Source: Planctomycetaceae bacterium (GTDB taxonomy: Bacteria > Planctomycetota > Planctomycetia > Planctomycetales > Planctomycetaceae). From it: DNA of 52,353 nucleotides. The notes below the pieces were generated by a model that saw only the letters and a list, made by a program, of their open reading frames with translations, had not been told where the DNA came from and did no database searches. Positions 6,492 through 15,900 of the stretch are shown here, in pieces; position 1 is the first letter of the stretch, and every line of letters starts with the position of its first letter. A program made the position numbers and the translations under genes. Where the stretch lies: the NCBI GenBank assembly GCA_021732785.1, contig JAKFUG010000060.1, positions 1 to 52,353 of the forward strand, in the 5' to 3' direction.

Positions 6492-8758
6492 CAAGAGTGT
6501 CCTTCTTCGTTCGCTCTCATCTCTCCGGTGTTCACTTTGATCGGAATCCAGTGCAGGAGCAGCGGCAAGAGCACGAGGTTGCCAACCAGGCCGCCGAACA
6601 TCGCCAGGCTCACGAGCACTCCAAAGTAGACCAGTGGGATGAAATTCGACAGGGCCAGGACCGCAAAGCCGAAGATGAGGGCCAGATTCGAAAATACGAG
6701 CGCCCGGCCGACGTTCCCGTGAGTGGCCAGAACCGCGTCATGATGATTACGTCCGGCGCGACGCAGTTCGAGATATTCCGCCAGATAATGCAGGCTGGCG
6801 TCGACGGTCAGGCCGAAAGACACGCTGGCAATCATCGCGGTGCCGATATTAATCGGCACGCCGCACCATCCCATTCCCCCCACAACGAGCACCAGCGGGA
6901 ACAGGTTGGGAAAAAGAGCAATGACCCCCACCGCCCAGCTTCGCGTTGCGAGCGCTACGCAAATAAAGATGCCGATGGCGGAAGTGATAAAGCTGGTGAG
7001 CTGGTCGTCCATCAAACTGGTGATGACATTCGCCAGCAGCACATACAGCCCGGTGACGTTCGCGTCGGGAAAATGACGGTGGGCTGCGGTCCGCACTTTT
7101 TCGATGAGCTGGAGTTTGATCTGGGCGGGTTGCCGTTCGAGTGACCGCAGGACGATTCGCATGCGCCCTTGTTCCGAATTGTAGATGCTCGGGACAAATT
7201 CGGGTTGATAGTCCCGCAGGAGATCAATTTTCGCGGCGAGTGTGCGCGCCGCGAGCCACGGGATGAAATCGACGCCATCCGCGAGCGAGACGACTTTCGT
7301 CAGTCGCGTCCCGTCGGGCATCTTCAGCAATCTCAGTTCTTCGGTCAGGGCACGGACTTTATCAATCGTCGCGGCATCCAGTTCCTCGGGCACCGGGAAG
7401 TTGACCTCCCAATTCCCCGCGCCGCCGAGTTTCGTTTCGAAGAATTCCAGCGCCTGGACGATGGGGCTGCTGCGTCGGAAATTCTTGCTGAAATCGGTCT
7501 CGATCGTCAGTTTTGCGAGGCCGAAACTCCCGATGATGAGGACGGCGAAATTGGCCGCCAGCAGCGGCCAATAGTGCTTGTCGAGCCAGATGGTGAGCCG
7601 ATGCAGCGCCGCCACCAGACGGTGTTCGGAAGGCGTGGGCCGCGGGTCCGCATCCCAGCGACCGAGGAGTGTTCCTCCCGGCAAAACCATCATGCAGGCG
7701 ATGAGCACCACGCCCGACCCAACGGTCATCATCAAGCCGAAACTGCGGACCGGTGCGACCGTACTCACCAGCAAAGAAGCAAAGCCGATCATCGTGGTGA
7801 GGATATTCCAGAAGATCGGTTCGGCGAGCACCACCACGCTTTTGTGGAAGGCGGCTTCGCGGTCCATCGTCTCGCGAAACTCGCGGAAGGAAACCGTAAA
7901 GTGCATGACGACCGAGATGCCAATGATGGTGACCAGCGCGGTCAACATGGAGCTCACCATGCTCAACGGGACATCGGCGAAATACAGCGAGGCCTGCGTC
8001 CACACCAGCGACAGATGCACCACCAGCAGCGGCAGCACGACCCATCGAAAGCTGCGAAAAAGCATGAGAATCACCAAGATCAACAGCAGCGAAGACGAGA
8101 CGCCGAGCAGCACGCTGTCCTGTTCGACGTACCGAAACATATCGTGGACCTGGAGCGGTTCTCCGGCCACAAACGCGGGGGGATGATGTTCCGTCGCGAG
8201 CTTGCGAATGGCTCGATAGGTTTGTGTCCGTGGAACCGGGGCCGATTTTTCGGGAGTGAGCCGCAACACGACGCCCACGGTCTGGCGATCGGCACTGATC
8301 AGGATGTTTTCGGAGAACTCCAGCACCTGTTCGCGGACGGAGGGAAACCGCATGATCACCCGCGCAGCGACCCCCTCCGGCTGCAGCATCGCCGCGAGGT
8401 GCTGCGTTCCCGAGGCCTGAATTCCGGGAACGGCGGACAATTGATCGGCGAAATCGTGCAGGGTGGAGAGATGTTCGTCGGTGAGGGCGTCTTTGTCCTG
8501 ATAGCCGACGAGCAACAATTCATCGCCGCCGAACCAGTTTTTGCTGGCAATGAAATCTTTCAGCAAAGGGTCTTCGGGGGCGAAGAACGATTCGATCGAT
8601 TCGTCCAGATGCAGATGTTGCGCCGGCCAGAACGCCACGGCTCCGAGGACCAGCGCGAAGACCAGCAACAACCCTTTCCAGCGCGCAAGCCACCCGGCGA
8701 ACCGTGATTGCCACGTTCGCTCCCTTGCCGCTTCAATCCCACCCCTATCGCCAGCCAA
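6491..8758 (-). CDS. RND/MMPL-superfamily exporter
   Basis: The 755-residue predicted inner-membrane transporter has the duplicated RND layout. There is an N-terminal membrane segment (LLLVFALVLGAVAFWP), a periplasmic loop starting HLHLDESIESFFAPEDPLLK, a five- to six-helix membrane block from about residue 215, a second periplasmic domain after IETDFSKNFRRSSP, and a final membrane block (FITSAIGIFICVALATRSWA). It is shorter than AcrB-type pumps and fits the MMPL/hopanoid-exporter-like group. The substrate is unknown. The only visible start is TTG at 8758. The downstream iron-permease-like gene overlaps its stop codon. Confidence 0.85.
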   Translation of the reverse strand: MAGDRGGIEAARERTWQSRFAGWLARWKGLLLVFALVLGAVAFWPAQHLHLDESIESFFAPEDPLLKDFIASKNWFGGDELLLVGYQDKDALTDEHLSTLHDFADQLSAVPGIQASGTQHLAAMLQPEGVAARVIMRFPSVREQVLEFSENILISADRQTVGVVLRLTPEKSAPVPRTQTYRAIRKLATEHHPPAFVAGEPLQVHDMFRYVEQDSVLLGVSSSLLLILVILMLFRSFRWVVLPLLVVHLSLVWTQASLYFADVPLSMVSSMLTALVTIIGISVVMHFTVSFREFRETMDREAAFHKSVVVLAEPIFWNILTTMIGFASLLVSTVAPVRSFGLMMTVGSGVVLIACMMVLPGGTLLGRWDADPRPTPSEHRLVAALHRLTIWLDKHYWPLLAANFAVLIIGSFGLAKLTIETDFSKNFRRSSPIVQALEFFETKLGGAGNWEVNFPVPEELDAATIDKVRALTEELRLLKMPDGTRLTKVVSLADGVDFIPWLAARTLAAKIDLLRDYQPEFVPSIYNSEQGRMRIVLRSLERQPAQIKLQLIEKVRTAAHRHFPDANVTGLYVLLANVITSLMDDQLTSFITSAIGIFICVALATRSWAVGVIALFPNLFPLVLVVGGMGWCGVPINIGTAMIASVSFGLTVDASLHYLAEYLELRRAGRNHHDAVLATHGNVGRALVFSNLALIFGFAVLALSNFIPLVYFGVLVSLAMFGGLVGNLVLLPLLLHWIPIKVNTGEMRANEEGHS

Positions 8759-8893
8759 CCCCCCACCCTCCGTGTGGCATCATAGAGATGAAGGGACCAC
8801 GAACCAAGGCGACGGTAATGGATATGTGCGACGGTGAAAAGCGAGCCGTCGTCCAACGGGTTCGCTCTCAAGGAATGAGGGCCGAAAGCGAAA

Positions 8894-9262
8894 TTACGTG
8901 GAACTCGATTCCGGTGCGATGACAATCATCTGGATATTTTTCGCGCGGATCAGAAACTGCTTCCGTTGCTCATCTTCCAGAATCACCATGCCGTTGAGTT
9001 CCAAGGGAAAGCGCATTTTCATCGATTCGGAATGGGTAAAGCCGATGAACCGGACACGCTCGAAAACTTGTCCACCGAGAAGATGGACCGTGGCCAAGGT
9101 CTCTGTCTTCAGGATGCCGCGGATCGCCAGCGTTTCCGGTTTTGCGCCCGCATCATTCATCCACGTCAGGCAGCGATAAAACAACGTTAAGATGATCACA
9201 CCGGCGACAATCGCCAGCACAATCCCGCCCGTAACGCCCAAAGTATCGAGGAAGAGATTCAT
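8894..9262 (-). CDS. Small membrane protein of unknown function
   Basis: The 122-residue protein begins MNLFLDTLGVTGGIVLAIVA with one strong membrane helix (about residues 10-32). A soluble domain follows, including VFERVRFIGFTHSESMKMRF and VILEDEQRKQFLIRAKNI. The ATG at 9262 is preferred over an upstream frame to 9286. I recognise no family. The domain could be a small beta-rich fold that reads or binds something at the membrane, but that is a guess. It lies 135 bp upstream of the RND/MMPL exporter on the same strand. Confidence 0.7.
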   Translation of the reverse strand: MNLFLDTLGVTGGIVLAIVAGVIILTLFYRCLTWMNDAGAKPETLAIRGILKTETLATVHLLGGQVFERVRFIGFTHSESMKMRFPLELNGMVILEDEQRKQFLIRAKNIQMIVIAPESSST

Positions 9263-9384
9263 AGCGAGCGATGATAATCGGCACACTCCTTCGCGAAAAG
9301 GATTTCCGTCGTGCGCTGCGGTCTGACGTGCGGACTGCTATCGTACTCGCCGTTTTGATGAGTTTCTCCAAGAAGGCGCTTTAG

Positions 9385-10755
9385 GTGACGGAACACCGTG
9401 CGGACGATACGCCACGAGTCGTTTCCTGGCGCGAGGCGTGGCTGACATGGAGCCGCGTCGCTTTGCTCAGCTTCGGCGGACCGGCGGGTCAGATCGCGGT
9501 CATGCACCGGATTATCGTCGAGGAAAAGCGCTGGATCAGCGAAGAGCGGTTTCTGCACGCGCTCAATTTCTGCATGCTCCTTCCTGGTCCTGAAGCGCAA
9601 CAATTGGCGACGTACATCGGCTGGTTGATGCACCGGACACGCGGCGGATTACTCGCCGGCGGACTGTTCATCCTCCCGGGCTTGGTCGCAATACTGGTCT
9701 TGAGCATCGTCTACGCGGAGTACGGAGAAACGCCGCTGGTGCAGGGATTGTTCTTCGGCCTCAAACCGGCAGTCTTGGCCATCGTCATGGAAGCCGTGAT
9801 CCGTATCGGCAAACGGGTACTGAAGAACGGCGCGATGTTGACCGTTGCGGTCCTCTCGTTCGTTGCCATCTTCCTGCTCGAAGTCCCTTTTCCCTTGCTG
9901 ATTCTGCTGGCAGGGATCGTCGGTTTCGTCGGCGGTCGGTGGTTCCCCGAGAGGTTTGCCGTACTGAAGGGACACGGCTCGAAGAAGGAGAACGGCGACC
10001 GGCCGCCACCGGTTGAAATTCAGTATCACGATGTCCCTCCGACATGGACACGGGCCTTCATGGTCAGCGCCGTTTGTTTGCCGTTGTGGTTCGGACCGAT
10101 TCTCATTGCCCGGCTTTGTCTGGGAGATGCCTCCGTTTTCTTTCAGGAAGGGGTCTTTTTCAGTCAGGCGGCCATGGTGACCTTTGGCGGCGCGTACTCG
10201 GTGCTGGCGTATGTCGCCCAGCAGGCCGTGGAGAGCTACGGCTGGTTGAAATCGGGCGAGATGCTCGACGGCCTCGGCATGGCGGAAACGACGCCGGGAC
10301 CGCTCATCATGGTCGTGCAGTTCGTGGGCTTCATGGGGGCCTATCGTCATCCGGGGCCGTTCGATCCGCTGACCGCGGGGATTGTCGGTTCGCTGATGAC
10401 GACTTGGGTCACCTTCTTGCCCTGTTTTTACTGGATTTTTCTGGGGGCCCCGCTGGTGGAACGACTGCGGTCGCATCGCTCATTGAATGCCGCGCTCTCG
10501 ACAATCACGGCTGCCGTGGTGGGTGTTGTGTTGAATCTGGCCATCTGGTTTACAATCCACACCCTCTTCACCGACGTGCAAGAAGTCCATTTCGGCCCTC
10601 TGCGATTGTTCAGCCCGAGGGTGGCCTCGTTCGATGTCCGGGTCGCCATCATCGCGGGATTGGCGTTGCTCCTCACATTCGTCTGGAAACGCGGAATGGT
10701 CACGACGCTGGCCGCCTGCGTGGGTCTCGGCATGGCACTCTTCTTCTGGCGATAA
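9385..10755 (+). CDS. chrA: Chromate transporter, long-chain ChrA type
   Basis: The 456-residue membrane protein has two homologous halves, as in long ChrA proteins that expel chromate. The N-half carries LLSFGGPAGQIAVMHR, LPGPEAQQLATYIGW and an RGGLLAGGLFILPG stretch. The C-half repeats the pattern with VTFGGAYSVLAYVAQQ and TPGPLIMVVQFVGFMGA. The hydrophilic linker at about residues 190-215 (GHGSKKENGDRPPP) separates the halves. The start is GTG at 9385. No chromate regulator lies nearby, and homologues outside resistance islands may carry other anions. Confidence 0.9.
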   Translation: MTEHRADDTPRVVSWREAWLTWSRVALLSFGGPAGQIAVMHRIIVEEKRWISEERFLHALNFCMLLPGPEAQQLATYIGWLMHRTRGGLLAGGLFILPGLVAILVLSIVYAEYGETPLVQGLFFGLKPAVLAIVMEAVIRIGKRVLKNGAMLTVAVLSFVAIFLLEVPFPLLILLAGIVGFVGGRWFPERFAVLKGHGSKKENGDRPPPVEIQYHDVPPTWTRAFMVSAVCLPLWFGPILIARLCLGDASVFFQEGVFFSQAAMVTFGGAYSVLAYVAQQAVESYGWLKSGEMLDGLGMAETTPGPLIMVVQFVGFMGAYRHPGPFDPLTAGIVGSLMTTWVTFLPCFYWIFLGAPLVERLRSHRSLNAALSTITAAVVGVVLNLAIWFTIHTLFTDVQEVHFGPLRLFSPRVASFDVRVAIIAGLALLLTFVWKRGMVTTLAACVGLGMALFFWR

Positions 10756-10840
10756 CGTCACCGTTCCGGCTTCCCAAGACGCAGACGTTACGTCTATGAT
10801 TGGGCCGTCGTTTGCTGTCGTGAAAACCGGGGAGAGCCAC

Positions 10841-11632
10841 ATGCGCAGTCAGGTGCGAATCGGGATCAACGCCGTCTTGCTTTTGATCGTCGCGGGGACT
10901 GTCGGGCAGTGCGAAGAGGACTCCGCCGTCGAGGAAGCCAAGGCGTGGCAAACGCGGCGTGTGGCCGAGTTCGTCGCCTACGAGGTGCTTCAATCCTCTC
11001 CGCAAGGAGCTGTCGCCGTGAAGTTCGAGCCCGCGTCGGCGTTGAGCTGGTCGAATCCCATCCGCAAAACGGCTGCCGGGGCAGTGTTCTTATGGACGGT
11101 GGGCGGTCGTCCCCAGTTGATTGCCAGCGCCTATCCTTATCCGGACGGTATCGAGCACGAACTGACATCGTTGTCGGAGACACCGCTGGTGCTCATTCAA
11201 GATCGCGTTCAACGACACCATTTTACTCCGAATGTCGTATGGAAGGATGTCCCCGACGCGGAACCGCCTCATCAACAACGCGCCTTACGGCTCGTACAGA
11301 TGCGACGGATCGCCGAGCGATTTCGCGTCGAAGGGGGCAATCAGAAGAAGTTTGAAGCCCGGTTATTGCCGCAGCCGATTTATCGTTCGCCCGCCGATGC
11401 CACCGTCGACGCCGCGGTTTTTGCCTTTGTGCAAGGGACCGATCCGGAAGCCGTCCTGATGATCGAAGCCACGAAGAAGCCCTGTTGGCGGTATGCGCTG
11501 GCGCGGATGACCACCGTCCCGATGACTGCTGTATTGGATGATGCAAAAGTTTGGGAATTGCCCGCCTGTTGGGATGTCCGCATGGAGGACAACCAGCCGT
11601 TCCGCACCATCCAATTGCCGGGCGCGAAGTGA
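10841..11632 (+). CDS. Secreted protein of unknown function
   Basis: The 263-residue protein has a signal peptide (MRSQVRIGINAVLLLIVAG followed by T-V-G-Q-C). The mature part starts with an acidic, Ala-rich helix (DSAVEEAKAWQTRRVAEF) and has alternating Trp/Tyr-rich strands such as AVFLWTVGGRPQLIASAYPY. No catalytic motif or family is recognised. The ATG at 10841 is supported by GGAGAG eight bases upstream and by the signal peptide. It follows chrA by 85 bp on the same strand. Confidence 0.8.
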   Translation: MRSQVRIGINAVLLLIVAGTVGQCEEDSAVEEAKAWQTRRVAEFVAYEVLQSSPQGAVAVKFEPASALSWSNPIRKTAAGAVFLWTVGGRPQLIASAYPYPDGIEHELTSLSETPLVLIQDRVQRHHFTPNVVWKDVPDAEPPHQQRALRLVQMRRIAERFRVEGGNQKKFEARLLPQPIYRSPADATVDAAVFAFVQGTDPEAVLMIEATKKPCWRYALARMTTVPMTAVLDDAKVWELPACWDVRMEDNQPFRTIQLPGAK

Positions 11633-11643
11633 CGCGATTTCTT

Positions 11644-12768
11644 TCACCGCCATGGCATGGCATAATCGTCGCTCCACTTTGGGAAGCGAGACGACACATG
11701 CAGATTGCGTTGGGGTGCGATCACGGCGGGTTTCCGCTGAAAACACGCTTGCGGATGGTCATCGAAGCCGCGGGGCATACGATCGTCGATTGCGGCACCG
11801 ACAGCGATTGCTCCGTCGATTATCCCGATTTTGCCCGCAAAGTCGGAGAAACGATTCTCTCCGGTGACGCCGACCGCGGCATCCTTCTTTGTGGCAGCGG
11901 CGTGGGCATCAGCGTCGCCGCCAACAAAATCCCCGGCATTCGCGCCGGCGTGTGTCACGACACGTACTCGGCACACCAAGGAGTCGAGCACGACGATATG
12001 AACGTGCTCTGCATCGGAGCCCGGATCGTTGGCGAAGAACTCGCGGTGGAACTCGTCCGGGCGTTTCTGTCCGCCCACTTCACCAACGAAGAACGCCACC
12101 TGCGGCGGTTGAACAAGGTGCTCGACATCGAAGCCGACGCCCTCGCAGGCAAATTCACGAATTGACCGACATGTGAGCGGCACGGCTTTCGGCTTGGCCA
12201 CTTCGATGCCGCTGACGGAACCGTTCGTCTTCAGGTCTTTGCCGAAGCTGAGTGTCACTTCCAGTTCGATACCGTCCACTCCCTGCACCGTCGCTTTGGG
12301 GGATGTGCTGTAACCCGCCCCCGGTTCCGTCACGACGATTTCCTTGACCTTGCCATCCACCACGACCGCATGGGCTTTCGCCGCTTTGTTGGTCCACAAC
12401 TCGCCCCGCTGCGGCTGATAGCGGTAGTAGTTGGAAACTTCGTCCAGCCGATCGTTCGTGATGCCGTGCGGTTGCAGCACCTTCATCAGCGCGGCTTTGT
12501 TCTTGCGGGCTTCCTCCCCCGTCGGACCGCGCCCCTTCGCAGGGGTCACGCCGCTGAAGGCTTCACGGAAGACTTCTGTCTTCACGCCGAGCGCCGCCGC
12601 AATCAATCCCACCGGCCGCCCGCCATCTTTGCGATTGGTGTCATGCCCCCCGGAAAACGTCACCGGCACCTTCGTCTCCGCCGCGTGGCTGACCACACCC
12701 ATCATCACGACAGCCGCCGCACTCCAAGCCACTAAAGTGACACCGTGAACACAATTCATAAGTATCAT
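11644..12768 (-). CDS. Secreted protein whose frame runs on antisense through rpiB (true 3' end uncertain)
   Basis: The first 198 or so residues look like a real exported protein. There is a signal peptide (MNCVHGVTLVAWSAAAVVMM, A-S-H-A-A cut region), then ALGVKTEVFREAFSGVTPAK, ITNDRLDEVSNYYRYQPQRG and IVVTEPGAGYSTSPKATVQG. This is a pattern I associate with planctomycete secreted proteins. After about position 12175 the frame stays open with no stop until 11644, but that part is simply the reverse of rpiB and is not protein-like. Another frame stops at 12155, so a lost stop or a small frameshift near 12170 is likely. ATGs at 12768 and 12759 are both possible. Confidence 0.55.
   Translation of the reverse strand: MILMNCVHGVTLVAWSAAAVVMMGVVSHAAETKVPVTFSGGHDTNRKDGGRPVGLIAAALGVKTEVFREAFSGVTPAKGRGPTGEEARKNKAALMKVLQPHGITNDRLDEVSNYYRYQPQRGELWTNKAAKAHAVVVDGKVKEIVVTEPGAGYSTSPKATVQGVDGIELEVTLSFGKDLKTNGSVSGIEVAKPKAVPLTCRSIREFACEGVGFDVEHLVQPPQVAFFVGEVGGQKRPDEFHREFFANDPGSDAEHVHIVVLDSLVCRVRVVTHAGANAGDFVGGDADAHAAATKKDAAVGVTGENRFSDFAGKIGIIDGAIAVGAAIDDRMPRGFDDHPQACFQRKPAVIAPQRNLHVSSRFPKWSDDYAMPWR
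11698..12165 (+). CDS. rpiB: Ribose-5-phosphate isomerase B
   Basis: The 155-residue protein matches the RpiB/LacAB family, which interconverts ribose 5-phosphate and ribulose 5-phosphate. Visible motifs are MQIALGCDHGGFPLK at the start, the catalytic-Cys loop GILLCGSGVGISVAANK, and the GVCHDTYSA and HDDMNVLCIGARIVG segments. Length is normal. The ATG at 11698 matches the conserved N-terminus. It is convergent with the secreted-protein gene whose frame runs antisense through it. Confidence 0.92.
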   Translation: MQIALGCDHGGFPLKTRLRMVIEAAGHTIVDCGTDSDCSVDYPDFARKVGETILSGDADRGILLCGSGVGISVAANKIPGIRAGVCHDTYSAHQGVEHDDMNVLCIGARIVGEELAVELVRAFLSAHFTNEERHLRRLNKVLDIEADALAGKFTN

Positions 12769-12912
12769 GGTGGAAAGTTCCTCTTGATCCAGAGCGGAAA
12801 ATGATTGAACCGCCTCGCGGATGATAACAGAGAAACCTGAAATCAGCATGAATACTTGATTCTGATTAAAAAACGCTCACTGTCACGCAAACTTCCGGGC
12901 AAGGATGGTAGG

Positions 12913-15900
12913 TTACGAATCATACCCCAAATTCGGCGACAGCCAGCGTTCGATTTCTTCAATGGGAGTGTTCTTGCGGCGGGCGTAGTCTTCGATCTGG
13001 TCTTGGGTGATCTTGTCGACCGAGAAGTACCGCGCCTGGGGGTGGGCGAACAGCAGGCCGCTGACGGACGCGGCGGGGTGCATGGCGTAGCTGTCGGTGA
13101 GGACGATGCCGGTCGCGTTCTCCGCGTTGAGCAACTGAAACAGCTTGTGCTTTTCGGTGTGATCGGGGCACGCCGGGTAACCGTACGCCGGGCGGATGCC
13201 GCGGTATTTTTCGTCGATCAAATCGTCGGTGGTCAGCACTTCCGCGTGGCCGTAGGCCCAGTCCTCGCGGGCCTGCTTGTGGATGCGTTCCGCGAACGCT
13301 TCCGCCAACCGATCGGCGAGTGCCTTCGTCATGATTGACTGGTAATCGTCGTGCAGTTCGTGCTCGAACTTGTTAGACAGTTCATCGCAACCAATGCCCG
13401 TCGTCACCGCGAACGCGCCAATGTAATCGGTCCGGCCGCTGTCCGCCGGAGCGACGTAATCGGCGAGACTACGGAAGTCTTTTTGACCCTCCCGTTCCCA
13501 TTGTTGCCGCAGCATGGGGAAGCAGGCCAGCGGTTCCGGACTGCGGGCCAGTTCATCCGAAATGAGCTGCGTGCGCGGTGCATAGAGCGCCCCTTCGCCT
13601 TCACCGAACATCGACAGCAGGCCCGTTTCCGCCAGAAGACGGACCGTGCGATGGACCGTCGCCGGTGAGCGGCGATTGGCGCGCGGGATGCGAGGGACGA
13701 GTTCCTCCGCGGTGAATTGCGACCGCGATTTCAAAGCGATTTCGGCCACCACCCGGCGATCGACGGAGAATTGCATGTCGCGCGAGTATAGGTACTGCTC
13801 GAACTTTTTCAGCGATTCTTCCACACCGGGGCGCGACACGACGGCGGGCTTCTCCAGGCCATAGACGTGGATATCATCGCCGACGGTGCTGGCCCTCCAG
13901 AAACCGTATACGCCGCGGGCCGTGAGCAGTTTCTCATTGACGATGCGGTCGAGCAGCGCGCGGGCATCATCGTAGAGTTTCTTCGCCTCAACACCGACCA
14001 CGGCGTCTTCAAAAATGCGCGGGTACTTGCCGCGGAGTTCCCACGTCATGAAGAACGGTGACCAATCGATATACCGCACCAACTCTTCCAGCGGGTAGTT
14101 GTCGAGCACCTTCGTGCCGAGAAACGCCGGGGTGGGAATGTCGACCGTTTTCCAATCGGTCGCAAACCGCCGCGCCAACGCTTCGATGTACGGCACGAGC
14201 TTGCGATTGGCCTGCATCCCCGCAAAATTGGCGCGATCACGATCCTGTGACGCTCGGTTCTTCGCGGCGAATTCCTCTTTGCGACTCGGATCGAGCAGAC
14301 TCTCTACCGCCGGGACGGACAACGAGGCATCGACGACATGCACGACCGGCTGCGCATAATGCTGCGCGATCTTCACTGCCGTATGCTTCGCGCTGGTCGT
14401 CGCCCCGCCGATGAGCAACGGCGTGGTGAACCCCTGCCGCTGCATTTCTTTCGCGACGAAGACCATTTCATCCAGCGACGGCGTGATCAGCCCCGACAGC
14501 CCGATGATGTCGACGCCTTCCTTCTTCGCGGTCTCCAGAATCTTGTCGCACGCCACCATCACGCCGAGGTCCATGACCTCGAAGTTATTGCACCGCAGCA
14601 CCACGGCGACGATGTTCTTGCCGATATCGTGGACATCGCCTTTGACGGTCGCGATGAGGATTTTGCCGCGCGAGGTGCTAAGGGCTGAGGGCTGAGGGCT
14701 AAGAGATGGAGAGGACTCAGCGCTGGGGGCATCTTCTTTCTGTCCCTTAGCACTTAGCTCTAAGCCCTTAGCCTTCTCTTCCTTCTCCGCTTCCATAAAC
14801 GGCTGCAAATAGGCCACCGCTTTCTTCATCACGCGAGCGGATTTCACCACCTGCGGAAGGAACATTTTGCCTTCGCCGAAGAGGCGGCCGACGACGTTCA
14901 TGCCGGCCATCAGCGGCCCCTGAATGACTTCCAGCGGACGGCCGTACTTCACGCGGGCTTCTTCGGTGTCTTCGTCAATGTAGTCCGTGACGCCCTTCAG
15001 TAAGGCGTGCTGTAGCCGCGCTTCGATGGTGCCGGTCCGCCACTCTTCGATCGCGGCTTCACCTTCGACTTTCTTCGTGCCGCGGGCTTTGAGTTCATCG
15101 GAATACGTCAGCAGTCGATCGGTCGCATCGGGGCGACGATTGAGGAGCACGTCTTGCACGTACTCCAGCAGTTCCTTGTCAATTTCGTCATACACCGCCA
15201 GTTGCCCGGCGTTGACAATCCCCATATCCAGCCCGGCATTGATGGCGTGATACAGGAACGCCGCGTTCATCGCCTCGCGGACAAGTTCATTGCCGCGGAA
15301 CGAGAACGAGACGTTGCTCACGCCGCCGGAGGTCTTGGCATACGGACACGTGGCTTTGATCTGCCTTACTGCTTCGATGTACTCAACGGCGTAGTTCGCG
15401 TGCTCTTCCATCCCCGTGCCGACGGTGAGGATGTTGGCATCGAAAATGATGTCTTCCGGCGGGAAGCCGATCTTCTCCGTCAACAGTTTGTACGCCCGTT
15501 GGCAGATGCGGACCTTGTTGAAACAATCCGCGGCCTGGCCTTCTTCGTCGAAGGCCATCACCACGGTTGCCGCACCGTACTTGCGAATTGTCAGCGCCTG
15601 TTCGAGGAATTTTTGTTCGCCTTCTTTCAAGCTGATCGAGTTGACCACGCCCTTGCCGGAGAGGCACTTCAACCCAGCTTCGATGACGCTGAACTTCGAG
15701 CTGTCAACCATCACCGGGACTTTGGCGATGTCGGGATCATCGGCGATGAGATTGAGGAAATGGACCATTTCCTGCTCGCTGTCGAGCAGGCCTTCGTCCA
15801 TGTTCACGTCGATCATGTTCGCGCCGCTCTCGACCTGCTGCCGCGCGACCTGCAACGCCTCTTCGTACTGCTTGTCGCGAATGAGCCGGGCAAATTTCTT

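Noticed and set aside
7169-8707. Long plus-strand open frame (512 codons) opposite the RND/MMPL exporter
   Set aside because: It is an exact antisense shadow of a well-supported membrane protein; its translation is rich in Arg, His, Gln and Asp with no motif.
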